From Paragordius varius (Eukaryota > Nematomorpha), in the NCBI GenBank assembly GCA_964247055.1, contig OZ176054.1, positions 12,152,001 to 12,216,000 of the forward strand: a DNA stretch of 64,000 bases. Reading direction: 5' to 3'. The notes under the pieces are model-generated. The model saw only the letters and a program-made list of their open reading frames with translations. It did no database searches and had not been told where the DNA came from. The position numbers and the translations under genes are program-made. Position 1 is the stretch's first letter; every line of letters starts with the position of its first letter. This document shows, piece by piece, positions 50,151-61,765 of this stretch.

Positions 50151-51146
50151 TTCTTAGACCTCTTCTATTAGTTAAACCGGTAATAATATATGAATACTCC
50201 TGGTACATATCCGAACATTATTTTGATTCGACAAACGTTTAACAGTTGGGTAATCAACGCCATAAATTATAATGTAAGGTTATTATTTTATTAGTTCTAG
50301 ATCCAGATGTTTCAAATGGAAAATAAAAATTCACCTAAAAATTTAACAAATGAATTCGCAGAAGTCTAAATTTCGGTTAATTTTTATTCGTTTCATTTTA
50401 TATTATCGTTAGTTCATTGAGAAGCAATGTGTTAAATCCACCCTGCAATATACTGTCAATTGGTATGAATCATATTCATCCGTATATTATGTTTAAAAGC
50501 AGCAATTATGCTTACTAAAAATGGGGATTTAGCGCCATTAAAACAAAAACGCACCCCACATGAATTTTGCTTATATGTTAATATTTAAACCAAAAATTTG
50601 ATATATATCTAGTTCGCTCATGTCTCTTCCCCAGGGACTTGGTAAAAAGACAAAAGTGGATAATTCCCAAGCTGTATATTTTAACCTAAGGAATAGCCTA
50701 CCCATACACATACCATATTTAAGTCTCATAAACATTTAGCATAAAAATATTATATATTTATATCGATTAAGGTACATAAACTATTAAATCTTTATTCTAA
50801 AAGGGTTAAATATTTTGTCGTTAGATATATTTTATTAATGCAAATTCCACCCAAATTTTATCTTATACCAAAAGATAATTAATATTTTTTTATTTGAAAA
50901 TGACCATAAAAACTAACGTCATAACTATTTTATTATGTCACCTTTGATACATTTATAATGACTAAATAGTTGTTTATTTTTAGAATTTCTCAAGGTCCAA
51001 TATGTGGTCATTATGACCTCTTTATATACAAACATTGAATAGATCATTATATTAAATTGCGCATAATATATATTTAATTCGGTGACTGCTAAAAATGTAT
51101 CGAGATTTGTAAAAATTAATAGAGACTAAAATATATAAGCAGTATA
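50151..51146. other. AT-rich stretch
   Basis: No supported gene or bounded repeat. Confidence 0.35.
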
Positions 51147-51333
51147 CAATATGAGTAAGTATGCATTGTAGAAAGTTATTAATTATTGTCAAATAGCATA
51201 TACAACAAAGGGAAGTATTATTGGCTATCATTTTTTCACTTTTTACTATAATTAGCCAAAAATAATTCTCTTAGCTTGCATATGATATTTGGCAATAATT
51301 GGTAACTTACTAGCAATATACTTACTCATACTG
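51147..51333. mobile_element. 187-bp TA-flanked MITE
   Basis: Begins CAATATGAGTAAGTATGC and ends in the reverse complement of CAGTATGAGTAAGTATATTG, flanked by TA (51145-51146, 51334-51335). The arms are about 80 bp, so the whole element is nearly a single hairpin. Tc1/mariner-type insertion is likely. Confidence 0.75.
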
Positions 51334-51704
51334 TATTTTGCATTGCAATTTCACAGAATCTGTTGCAAAATATAAAATTATTTTTTGAGTTGTGTATTCA
51401 TTTATTTATTGATGTCAATTGCATACATGTTATGCCCATGCCATATTTTAGCTGAACATTTTATATGGCAATTACAAATTATTATACTCATGAACTAGAA
51501 ATATTTACCAATGTAGATAGATATATTTAGTCACAATTGTATTATTTAGTTAACCGGAATACTCCTTATCCAAAGTGTTTTCCTACACTCTTAATTTCCA
51601 GTATGGCATGTAAAATGTTGAAAAAATATTATTTTTGAATTTTTTTTGTAAGATATCATGACCCGTGGCACTTGCAAAAGTATTTTTTGATTGAAGCAAA
51701 TTGT
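51334..51704. other. 3' flank of the transporter gene
   Basis: AT-rich, no other feature seen; it would contain the 3' UTR of the SLC1 gene. Confidence 0.35.
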
Positions 51705-53918
51705 CTAGGGCTGAAATTTCTCTTTATTATTAATATTATTATTGGTAACTAAATTAACTGATTTGCGTTTTGTTGGAGATGATACAAGCGGTGGTGTTTT
51801 AACTTTTTTCGTTGGGGGTATATCATCAGCTAAACTCATGTCGCTATTTGAATGATCATTTGCACCATGGCTAAAAAATTTAAAGTTTGGGTAAAAAAAT
51901 ATGTGAAATAATACCATTTTTAATTAAACACATTATATTTGTTCATTCATTTTTCGACTTGGAAACGATTCCCCTTTTGTGACAATCAAAACTAATAGTT
52001 TAGTGATTTCACTGTTTTTAATATTATTTAAAAAAATAATGCAAAAATTTAAATGTGTACTCTAATGACAAAGTTTTGAGACAAATTTGTTGAATAACGC
52101 CGCAACCAAATGCATCGCCCAATACATTAACACATGTACGAAATCGATCTAATAACCAATCTACAGGCAAAAGAACTGCAATATCATTGACAGGTAATCC
52201 CACGCTATTAAGAACCATTACCATGGTAACAAGACCGGCGCCTGGGATCGCGGCCGCTCCAATACTTGCAAACGTAGCAGTTATACTTAGGGTCAAGAGT
52301 TGACCAAGGCTCAAAACTTTACCTACATATATATATATATATATATTATATTTATTTATTTATTTATTGACAATAAAATTTGGTTAACTTAAAAAAAAAC
52401 ATATGGAAGCATTTAAAAAATGACCATTTATATGTTTATATTGGGTCAAATTAAAATTGAGCATTTAGATAGGAGGCAGATCAATGTGTAAGGCAAATTT
52501 ACGCATTTCAAAAAAATAATTCATATCATGGCTCATTATTTTGTTAATATATGTTTACAATCTTATAATAAGTATTTTCGAACCCAAACTGGGCTAGAAA
52601 GATAAATCTAAACATAATTTGAATATTCGATATCTATTTCGATTAATAAAAATAGCATCACTCAAATTTGTAAAAAATCATCAAAGCATTAACCATTAAG
52701 ATTGGCTATGAAAACGGCTGCGACAGCTTCATACAAAGCCGTACCATCCATGTTTATGGTGGCGCCTATAGGCAACAAGAATCGAGTAATTCGTTTATCA
52801 ATACCATTATTTCGTTCCGTACATTGGATTGTGAAGGGAAGCGTGGCGGAACTTGAAGCAGTCGCCAAAGCTGTCAATAGGGCCTGAGTAAGCCCACGCA
52901 TAAATACAAATGGATTCTTTCGCGTAAACATCCAATAAATTAGGGGTGTGGTCACAAACACATGTATAGCTAGTCCACTAACTACTGCAGAAACGTAGAG
53001 ACCAAGGTTACTGAGTGCCACTTTGAGATTAATGATGGAAAGAACTTTGGCTGTTACAAGGGAAAGAATACCAATGGGTGAATACCACATCATATACTCC
53101 ACAAGTATCATAATGATATCATTGATTATTACAAACGAGGTTATAACGATAGATTTTCCCGGGTCAGCTGATACAGGCTGACGGCATAATATACTACCAA
53201 AAGCCATGGAAAACACTATGATTCCCAGAGTGTTCATTACATCCTCATAAACTACTTTTCTTTTATATGGTAATGATGGAATTTGAGTTATGTTTTTATC
53301 AATATTGGCTTCCTTAATATTTGAATCTGATTTGATGGGTTCATAAACAGTGCGTTGAGATTGAAAAGTAGCTTTAACAATATTTTCTGGGAATAAATTT
53401 CTTACCAAATCCATAATGGCATCTAGTGTGGTTGAAGTGGTTTCTTTCAATAAATTTCCGTTTTTTGTCGAGGATGTATTCACTGAAGATATATTTGTCA
53501 GGTTCTTATTTAAAGCAGCATTTAATAAGGTTTTTTGACTAATGATACCCGGGCGTAAACATTTCACCATAATAATACCAGTTAAAACTGCTATAAAAGT
53601 TGTAACCATATAATAAGTTAATCCCCATTTCCCTATTTTTCCACTAAGTTTTGGATCAAGCTGGGCACAAGCGGTTAGCAAACTAAAAGCTATCAGAGGT
53701 AATATTAGGCATCGCAACATGTTCATAAACAATTCACCGGGAAATTCAATCAGTATTAATACCCATGGTGGAATATATGTTTGTCTTAAAGATGAGCCTA
53801 TGGCTAAACCCAAAAATACAGCAGAAACTGTGCAAATAACTAATAAGTGTTTGCGTAAAAAATTTATGATGTCGGTGAATAGCATTGATTGAATAGTATA
53901 CTTTGTGTAATCATCCAT
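51705..53918 (-). CDS. Excitatory amino acid transporter (SLC1/EAAT family) homologue
   Basis: Three exons: 53918-52694, 52322-52061 and 51870-51705, with GT-AG introns of 371 and 190 nt, giving 550 aa. The start ATG follows an in-frame TAA 18 nt upstream. Family landmarks in order: N-terminal membrane helices with [17 protein letters not shown], the EAAT extracellular loop ([20 protein letters not shown]), the HP1 hairpin [11 protein letters not shown] (about residue 353), the TM7 motif [15 protein letters not shown], the HP2 segment [16 protein letters not shown] and TM8 [19 protein letters not shown]. The arginine two residues after DRF (about R470) is the residue that binds the acidic side chain in EAATs and is absent in neutral transporters. 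Glutamate/aspartate uptake coupled to Na+ at the plasma membrane is therefore inferred. NLT/NIS sequons lie in the loop. The short C-terminal exon gives a polar, basic tail ([17 protein letters not shown]) with no family match. Intron 1 carries a repeat fragment with TTTATTGACAATAAAA. Confidence 0.93.
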
Positions 53919-55066
53919 TGGTACAGTTTTTTAGGGTGTAAGATAGCTAATAGAATGACTTGCTTCTAAATTGACTACATAATATATAATAATTTATATA
54001 ACCATCATGCATATTATATTCTGCAATAAACCGAAGGGACAATTTTTTTGTTTGTAGTATTGTATTGGAGACAGGGTCCCGACCTAGTATGTGCTAATAA
54101 AATTTTGTGTAAAATTTTTTGCCCGTATATGAGAAATAAGTAAAATTATTTTTCTATTCATGTGGTCTCATAAACTCTCAAAAACATGCCTAGCCACTTA
54201 GCTTTATATGATCCCGGCGGTTATAAAAGCGTTAGACTAAAATTTTACATCATACCAAAAATATTCAAAACCATGATTTAACTATTATAATCTCTAATGT
54301 ATAATAATATATCGCTTCAAAGCCATATAGCTTACTTAGTTAACTCAAAGGTGTTAGTGTAATTTTTCTTTGTGTTGGATATATTTGAAACTTTATTGTC
54401 CGTAAAATGTTTAAAAGCCAAATTCATATGATGGCGTATCTTTCAGAGCGTGGGTTTCCAAATGTTATTTATAAATTGCATTGTGCTAAATTTTTTGCCT
54501 TACTGGAAATACCTTGGAAAGTGAGTGCATATTGCCTTAAAAGTTTTCTATTGCTCTCAATCCGCGTTATTTTTATATGGTGGCGTATTTTAAAGAGGGT
54601 GGGGCTAATCGAAATACCGCTTGACTAATATGTTTGCCAAAATACAAAATGCTATCATGGGTTTAATTGGAACTTAATTACCGATTTATAAATATTTATA
54701 TAAACGCTTAAAATAATTAATATGCATTGAAATCATAAATTTTTACCAATAATAAATATAATGTTTAATTTTAGTCTCTATCAAAAGGAATCAAATCTTG
54801 CTCAGAGAATCGCCCATTGATATATAATTAAGAGGGTTTTATTAACTTTTTTTATATGGATTCATGCTAAATACCTCATAAAGTAATAGTAAACTACCAA
54901 TCATATAATATTATATTATGGATAGTTTAATTTATAATCCTTTAAAAATATAAGATTTTAGGTTATAAATTTAATAATAAATGATCGGATGGCCATATGC
55001 TTATATGAATTTTGGACAAAAAAATGCCTAACAATAATACAATAGGGGTTAGCAAATTTTATTTTG
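53919..55066. other. Intergenic region with a diverged Helitron-like fragment
   Basis: About 54100-54640 resembles the roughly 300-bp internal units of the Helitron-like family (TATATGGTGGCGTATTTTA, TTTTTTGCCTTACTGG). No gene is supported. Confidence 0.4.
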
Positions 55067-56122
55067 CAGGGCTTCAAACCCGTTCAATTAAGTGAAGCCG
55101 GAACCGAGCTAATTCCTAAGAATAAAAATGAAAGCGGGGCTGATCTCCCTAAATTTTGGAACCAAAACGGGGTGTTTACTGAGCAATTGGAACCGAAAAA
55201 GCGTTAGTTATTAAAATCTAGTAGTTCTCCAACCAGTTTATTACATTTGTAACCGATTTTATTTTGGTTCCTAACTTTTCAAACATTTTTAGTTTAATAA
55301 TAGAATAAAATATGTAAAAATATTTTAAATTGAGTATCAAATTATATGAAATGACAAGCTCTTTGTTTTATATTAACAGCATACATTCATATTTAAAATT
55401 GTGTTGTGAGCCGTTATTGCCGGTAATGTAACGCTACATAAAAAATTTCAATATTTTCGCAAATCTGTGGCAAAAAATGGAATTAGAGACCCCAAGGCCT
55501 GTGGGTTGTGGTTTTACCCTGATATAAAGCGTGAATTTTTGTCGTTATGGGGATTTTGGTTATAGACGCTATAGTTTACGGTTTTGTTGAAAGTTAGGGA
55601 TTGTAAAAAGTTTTAAAGGAGATACTTTAAATTTTTAGAACTAAAAAATATAAGAAGGCGCTAACTAGATAAATTTACCCTATTCACCTTTTCAAGTCTG
55701 TGAGCCTCCAATAAAGATTTAATTGTCTTATTAGATTATTTGTTTCTAAATGAGGTAAATTTTTTAATCTATAGATTAAATTAAATGTATATAATAATTG
55801 TCATTAGGTTTAAGTGCTAAAGGAAGATTTGGAAAAAATTGTTAACATGGTAATTCCGTTTTAATCGCATACGAGAAAATAATATTATCGTATGGTCAAT
55901 TTATTTAACAAATTTAATAATTATGATATGATCATTCCATTGTGATGAAAAACTAGAAAAAAATGATATCATACAATAAAATTTAGGCAATATTTTACTT
56001 TAAAAAATAAAAACATGTGAAAACACTTGTTTTGAAGGTGGAAACGGGACCGGCATGGTTCTGATCCAACAAAATCGGTTCCTGCTAAAACCTCAGGTAC
56101 TGGGTTCTGACTCGAAGCCCTG
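55067..56122. mobile_element. hAT-like non-autonomous element
   Basis: Ends are CAGGGCTTCAAACCCG and, inverted, CAGGGCTTCGAGTCAG. Subterminal DNA is rich in GGAACCG/GGTTCC words, the same family as 13600-14553. Flanking octamers do not match, so the duplication has decayed. No transposase. Confidence 0.65.
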
Positions 56123-56403
56123 CTTAAAGATCCTTGGCAATTATATGATTTTTTTATTTAGGGGTGAACCAGAATTCGGCTCCTAGAATTTACATAGGAG
56201 CGGTTGTGATGGGTGGGGAAACCTGGTGCATTACCTTTTTAAGAATACCTTAAGCTTATTTTACAATCGCCAAAAATCAATCCTTTGGGAATTCGAATTA
56301 CTTAATTCACTTACAACCTAAAATACGGTTTCATTATGGGAGTATGTATAGGATGTTTTTGTCGAAACTTTGCAATAATATAAATATAGTATTTCGACTA
56401 GAC

Positions 56404-57421
56404 CAGGGATGCCCAACGGCTGGTTCTGGCTAATTGTGGCTCTTTAAAATAAATTGAAAAAAATTTTTTTTTGCAAAAAGTTTAATTTTTGAGTGGCGGT
56501 GTAAAATTATATAAAATTGATTTGCATAAAAATATTTTTCATTATTTTTCATCACATACATTTAATCATTGTTTCCTTTACAATCTGAAATTCTTTAGAG
56601 ACTTGCCACTGGTAAACCTTTTTAGGTAATTATTTAGTGAAAGAGCCATATATCCTAGTCCCATTTTTAATATGGCAATAACCATATTATTGAAGCGATA
56701 AATTTCCTATTCAAAAAATCTGGAATTAGTAAATGTTTTTTTTATTTATTTAATGAAAGAGCCATATTTCTATAAAATCATTATAAATATAGAAATATCC
56801 ATATTATTGGTGTTATTAATTGCATGTTCGAAAATTTTTGCAATCGGTAAATGTTTTATAATTATTTTTCTAACCACATGGATTATTTAAAAGGAACATC
56901 ATATCTAGGTGAAACAAGCAGTGCATTGTTAATACTGATATTTATTTAGACTTCGGACTTTATTTTAATACAATAATTAAACATTACTCGGTAGCCCATA
57001 CATATATTTTTACTATATTCTTTAATCGAAAAATTGCATGGTAAACACAGTTTAGCAGGAATTTAAGTGGGGTAAATTAAGTCTTCTGTGTAAAAATTCA
57101 TCAATTTCTCGAATATTTGTGATATATTCTATATCTGTGCTTTCGTAAATGGCAGATATATTTTAAAAATAAATTTAATTTCCATGCATTAGATCAAATT
57201 TTTTGTCTTTACACATTGCAAGTTTACAGCAAATTATTTAACAATATTATAGTATATTTACTAGTTATTTTATTATTCATATAAAAATTAACACCTCTAT
57301 ATATGTTTATATAATAAATTTATGTGATACTTATGTCTTGTATAAATTAATTCAAATATGGCTCTTCAGATTTTTGAGGTCGAAAATGTGGCTTTTAAGC
57401 CATTTAAGTTGGATACCCCTG
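56404..57421. mobile_element. hAT-like non-autonomous element
   Basis: Ends are CAGGGATGCCCAAC and, inverted, CAGGGGTATCCAAC. Flanks GACTAGAC and GACTATCA share five leading bases, a partly decayed 8-bp duplication. Internally GTGGCTCTT and two copies of GAAAGAGCCATAT occur. No transposase. Confidence 0.7.
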
Positions 57422-58257
57422 GACTATCATTATCAACATAATATTTTTATGACAAACGCTTTCTTTATTACAGTTTTGTAATATTTAGTAAAGTATAAAA
57501 TTTAAATTGTTAAACAATCGTTTTAAAAATTAAAATTTATCAAAAATTAGTGGAAAAATTAATTTTAGCGAAAATTTATAAATTAATTTTTTTGTGTTTT
57601 TTACACGATTTCCCAAAATTTTAAAACGCTCAAAAGGGATGAAATGTTGATTAAGAAATTTATACAATGAATAATAGGCTCGAAAAATTTCCTCTCCAAA
57701 ATTAAAATAATTATAACAGAAGAGTCGAACCACCATATGCATGCTCCGTATAGAAAAGATGGGGGTAGAAATTAAATTAATTCAAAGATTTATTAGAAAC
57801 TGCCTCAATAAAAAACATTAATTTACGATTGATATAAATATTTAGGTTGTTTTGTATAAAAATATTAAATATCTTAAACATCTACTTTTACTCAACTAAA
57901 GATAGAAATATATATCGCAAATTTTTAGATGGATTTCCATTATCTGAGCCAAGAAATATTAATATTAACGGTTTTTTTATTGCTGAAAAAATTAATGGTT
58001 TTAATGTTGATGGTTGTTTCCTTTGCACCAGATGTGATTTTAGCTTAGGGCTATTTACACAAGGCTAAAAAACAAGGTGGAATATAATAGGATAAATTAA
58101 AATACTTCCTTAAATTAATGTAACCAGATATTTTAAACTTGGACGCGGCACAAAATTAAAACATACTTTGCCTGTTTTTACACCATCGTGTGGTATATTA
58201 GACAGTTTCCACAAAATAACCTGATGAATTATATATATATATATATATATATATATT
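57422..58257. other. Gap with a weak open frame and a TA microsatellite
   Basis: A plus-strand frame from about 57847 to 58068 reads DRNIYRKFLDGFPLSEPRN, then NGFFIAEKINGFNVDGC and FLCTRCDFSLGLFTQG. It is gene-like but unrecognised, and no partner exon is found. A pure (TA)n run spans 58229-58256. Confidence 0.25.
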
Positions 58258-58720
58258 CTGATAGCAAAATATCAGGATTATCATGGTGTTTTTGGTTTTA
58301 AGGTTTACAAGTTATTAAAGAAAGTTATTTACACTTTTGTGGTATGTGCTCCGTATAAAATTGCAAGTGCGCAATTTTTTCAAATATATTTTTTGCTGAA
58401 AGCCAAATGCTTTATTTCAAAAAATATCACTAAAATATAACATAAACTACATATAAAAAACAAAAAATATTTTTAATAATTTTGAATTTTTAGATGTGGG
58501 CTCTGAAAGTCCCAAATTTTTTGGCTTTTTTAAAATGGACTGTTCTCTTAAAATAAACGCGAAAATTCCGACATTGTTCAATTTAAATTTATACTAAATT
58601 TTGATATACACACTTTCATAAATTAAATTTTTAACAAAATTTTGTTGAAGCGTACTTCGTATTATTTTGAACTAGATGGAAACGATATAAACGGTTAAGA
58701 AATATGTTAATTTTATAAAA
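58258..58720. repeat. Fragment of the palindrome / inverted-repeat family
   Basis: ATCATGGTGTTTTTGGTTTTA resembles 16400-16430, and TTTTAGATGTGGGCTCTGAA, GTTGAAGCGTACTTCG match 6490-6700. The two families defined above may be parts of one larger element. Confidence 0.5.
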
Positions 58721-58721
58721 T

Positions 58722-59258
58722 CTAGCCGGACTACTAAGGAGGGGGGGCTATTTTAAATAAGGGACAATAAATGCACATATGTGGATTATTTCGAATATTT
58801 AAATATGATTTTATAAGAATTTTAAAACGGTGCATTCATACTAATATATTGTTTACTTGGGGGAAAAATAGATTTAAAAAATTATTTTTGTGGACTTTGT
58901 TTTTTTGAAAAAAATGGCATTTTACGGGGGGAGCGGGTAAAAAGAGGGCCTAAATCAAAAAAGTGAGTCGACTATGTTCGGCGCAATCAAAAAAAATAAA
59001 CAAAAATCATATTTTGAATGGTTCAACACGTTCTCCAGAAAATTGTCTCAAAGACACGATTTTTGTGAACTTTTGTTTTCAAAAAAACTCGTTTTTTACT
59101 CGGCGTGGGCCTGAACTGGGCCTAATTCAAAAAAAGGGCGAAGCTATTGTCGGGGCATTCATTAATGATTATATTTTTTCGATATTTGGATTTGAATGGG
59201 TTTACCGGTTTTCCGGAAACAGATCACAAAGCCAGCATCATTTTTATAAATATATAGA
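58722..59258 (-). mobile_element. Helitron-like element, short form
   Basis: On the minus strand begins A|TCTATATATTTATAAAAATG, followed by GGAAAACCGGTAAACCCATT and the body shared with 23363-23875. The likely end is CTAG at 58725-58722, but the following base is A rather than T and no clear hairpin is seen. A 109-codon plus-strand frame across it is fortuitous. Confidence 0.55.
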
Positions 59259-59789
59259 TTCGATAATGCTAATCAATCAAAATTTTGATTAAAATATTCA
59301 TTCGTTTGCAAATTTATGTTAAATAAAAATTGTGTTTTTTTTACAAAAATTCCCCAAAATTTGAAAGCAAACAAACTTTTAAATTAAAATTCTGAACCTA
59401 TAATAATGTTCAACATCTATATCTTAAAGCTACCGTTTCCATCATGCTTCAAAATCGTAAGAAGTACGCTTCATCAAAATATCTCAAATTTGTTTATGCA
59501 AAAAATAAGAAAACTAATAAAAATTAAAGTTTAGGAAAATTAAGTATTATCATACCTCCCACCTAATGAGTATAGAAAAGGTAAAAACTAAATATTTTTA
59601 ACGAAAACCGGTTTGATATATGCCGTATATAATAAATTTTATATAATATGTTTCGAGAATAACAATTTTCTATATAATTTTCCGTTTGATAATTATTACA
59701 AAAAATGAGCTTTCTAAACTTGATCAAACATTTATGAAAATATCATAAATTAATTTTGTTAATTTTAAATTTTGAGGCACCTCTTTTTG
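59259..59789. repeat. Gap with a dispersed-repeat fragment
   Basis: About 59380-59530 contains CCGTTTCCATCATGCTTCAA and ACGCTTCATCAAAATAT, matching 11200-11260 and 27110-27180. The rest is AT-rich and empty. Confidence 0.45.
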
Positions 59790-60165
59790 CGGAAGCCCTG
59801 AGTGAAAAAGCCATTTGCCTGAATCTTACGGTGTGGAGTCCGAGATAGTTTCGCCACTGCGCGAAAGGCTGCAATCCTAAGTTTTATGTATAATTCAAGC
59901 GGAAAATAAAATATTAACCAATTAAAAATAGGCCAATCTTAGTTATATTACCGCAAAATGAACCATTTTTTTACAAATTATGGGGTTATTTTTATTGAGG
60001 GTACTATATAATTAAGTTTTAAAATAATTTTTTTGAATAAATAAAAGGTAATTAATATAAATTTATAAAAAATTAAATTTTTTTAATTTCAAAAAGCAGT
60101 ACAAAAGTGGGTACTGGCGCATTTTTTTTCTGAAAACTCAGTACTGTACTGCGAAAAAAAGTCTA
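59790..60165 (-). repeat. Dispersed repeat, inverted relative to 24040-24425
   Basis: Shares TAGGCCAATCTTA, CAGTACTGTACTG and TTTCGCCACTGC-type words with 24040-24425 in opposite orientation. Confidence 0.6.
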
Positions 60166-60762
60166 TCTGGTCACATTACCTTAAATACGTTATCAATAAA
60201 TAATTAGCATTATACAAAGCAGGATTATGCTTAACCTTTCACATATATTTTTACAATCTGGTACATTTAAAAAAACTTTTAATTAGTAGTAATCGAATGT
60301 TCAAAGCTTTTATGGCCCATCAAAATTCAACCATTAGCAAAACAAATAAATGTAATATGTCCAAACAGCGCTTCCGTCTCTCCGGCTATATCCAAATCAC
60401 GAACACACACAAACGTTTGCAAAAATTAAACTTATGTAGTTTTACTACGGAACGATCAAAGTCCGAATATGGCATTACCCTTCCCTAATTAATTGTAAAA
60501 GCATCTAAATCTTTCTCTATTAATTAGGCAGAAAAGGGGCATTTTCCCTATCATTACTGCCTAAACAGGGGGCTCCTTACCGACTTCCTATGCTTTCCAC
60601 ATTTAAGACAGGGGGCATTTCCTTTGATGCTTCTATGGAATATACAAAGTTAAACGTATAAAAACAACAACAAAGAATAAAACAAATAAATAATGCAATT
60701 ATAAAAACCTAAAATAAAGTTAAACCACAAACTATCCCCGACCGGATAGACATTCTTTGCAG
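60166..60762. other. Gap upstream of the gene island
   Basis: Less AT-rich than its surroundings. A plus-strand 63-codon frame (60297-60488) has no recognised features. It includes the 3' flank of the minus-strand gene ending at 60763. Confidence 0.3.
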
Positions 60763-61525
60763 TTAGTTTCTAAGGCGGCGCTCACGTCGACGTTGCCCTT
60801 TGGCGTAATAAAACCGTTCCTCTAATTCCAGCAATTTCTTGCTCACATATTTTTGATTACCATTCATCACTACAACAAAATCAGTTGCGGCATAACCAAT
60901 CACTGCACAAAATCATACATGCGCGATGTCTTATTTATATTTCCAGTACACTAAGCAGTCATGTTTTGATTCTAAAGTTGTAAACGGCTTTATTTCATCA
61001 TGGCATAATTGATGAAAGGTAATGCTCATAATATTCGTTTTCGAATGGAGCTTACTAGTTACCAACTGATGTTTTCTTGAAAGTCTCCCAAGTGAAGAAC
61101 GAAACGATTTATTAACAAACCTTGTGAGTATGGTGGATAGAGCCACAAATAATAAAGATGTAAAACATATTTTGCAGATATTAGAGCACCCGCTTTTATC
61201 TACCATTCCAAGGTAGCGAAAGATATCTACAACTTCTATCCCACCTCTAATAGTTTTCACTGGTATCAGCTCGGCTTATTATCATAATCTTCGGCTCATC
61301 CTAAGGGTTCGTCCATAATTAACATTCAAAACACCCACAAGTTGACCTTCCATTAGATCGAGCGCTTGTCTCTTCTTTTGAGTCTTTCACAAAGGTCATC
61401 TGTTCAGCAAAGTTCTTGAAGAAGTAAAGGTAGGCCCTATATAACCTGCTAACTATCGAGTCTATTGCCAAATCAATCGATATACCCGTTTTAGCCACCT
61501 TTCTTAATAAGTGTAGCCCAGCCGA
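60763..61525 (-). CDS. Unrecognised membrane-protein candidate, last three exons
   Basis: Not recognised. Three open segments on the minus strand join in frame with GT-AG sites. Exon A is 61525-61339 (GLHLLRKVAKTGISIDLAI, then SRLYRAYLYFFKNFAEQMTF). Exon B is 61259-61056 (IEVVDIFRYLGMVDKSGC, then ICFTSLLFVALSTILTRFV). Exon C is 60902-60763 (MIGYAATDFVVVMNGNQKYV, then KKLLELEERFYYAKGQ and a basic end RRRERRLRN). Introns are 79 and 153 nt. The hydrophobic run in exon B is a probable membrane segment, and exon C ends in a charged helix-like tail. The 5' end is not found. A preceding acceptor (ACTCGTAG) implies an upstream exon, which must sit near or beyond the tRNA gene. FRYLG superficially recalls LINE reverse transcriptases, but nothing else does. 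Confidence 0.5.
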
Positions 61526-61599
61526 CTACGAGTTTTAACAAATGAAATAATCAGGTCATAGTATATTATATTAATTTTAAAATGTCACAAATTAATGAA

Positions 61600-61671
61600 G
61601 GCTCGGTGGCCAAGTGGTAAGGCGTTGGTCTCGTAAACCAAAGATCGGGGGTTCAAACCCCCCTCGAGCCT
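61600..61671 (+). tRNA. tRNA-Thr (anticodon CGT)
   Basis: Full cloverleaf. The acceptor stem GGCTCGG pairs with TCGAGCC, with a U discriminator. The D stem is GCC/GGC with loop AAGTGGTAA. The anticodon stem TTGGT/ACCAA encloses CTCGTAA (anticodon CGT, reading ACG). The T arm is GGGGG-TTCAAAC-CCCCC. No intron. Box A (TGGCCAAGTGG) and box B (GGTTCAAAC) promoter elements are intact, so it is probably active. It lies 94 bp beyond the NDUFA5 stop, on the opposite strand. Confidence 0.97.
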
Positions 61672-61765
61672 TATTTTTTAGAATTTATACTAAAATTGAG
61701 AAAACTATTTTACACAGAGGTTTTATTGCGAAACAACAAATTTGCATTTATTTTTTGACAAATTT

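Noticed and set aside
58229-58256. TA microsatellite as a regulatory or origin element
   Set aside because: Simple repeat of a kind common in this AT-rich DNA, with no supporting context.
58963-59292. 109-codon plus-strand frame
   Set aside because: Falls inside a Helitron-like copy, and comparable frames in its relatives are not conserved.
60931-61260. LINE reverse transcriptase fragment (FRYLG motif)
   Set aside because: Only one short motif fits; clean splice sites, a membrane segment and a charged C-terminal exon fit a host gene better.
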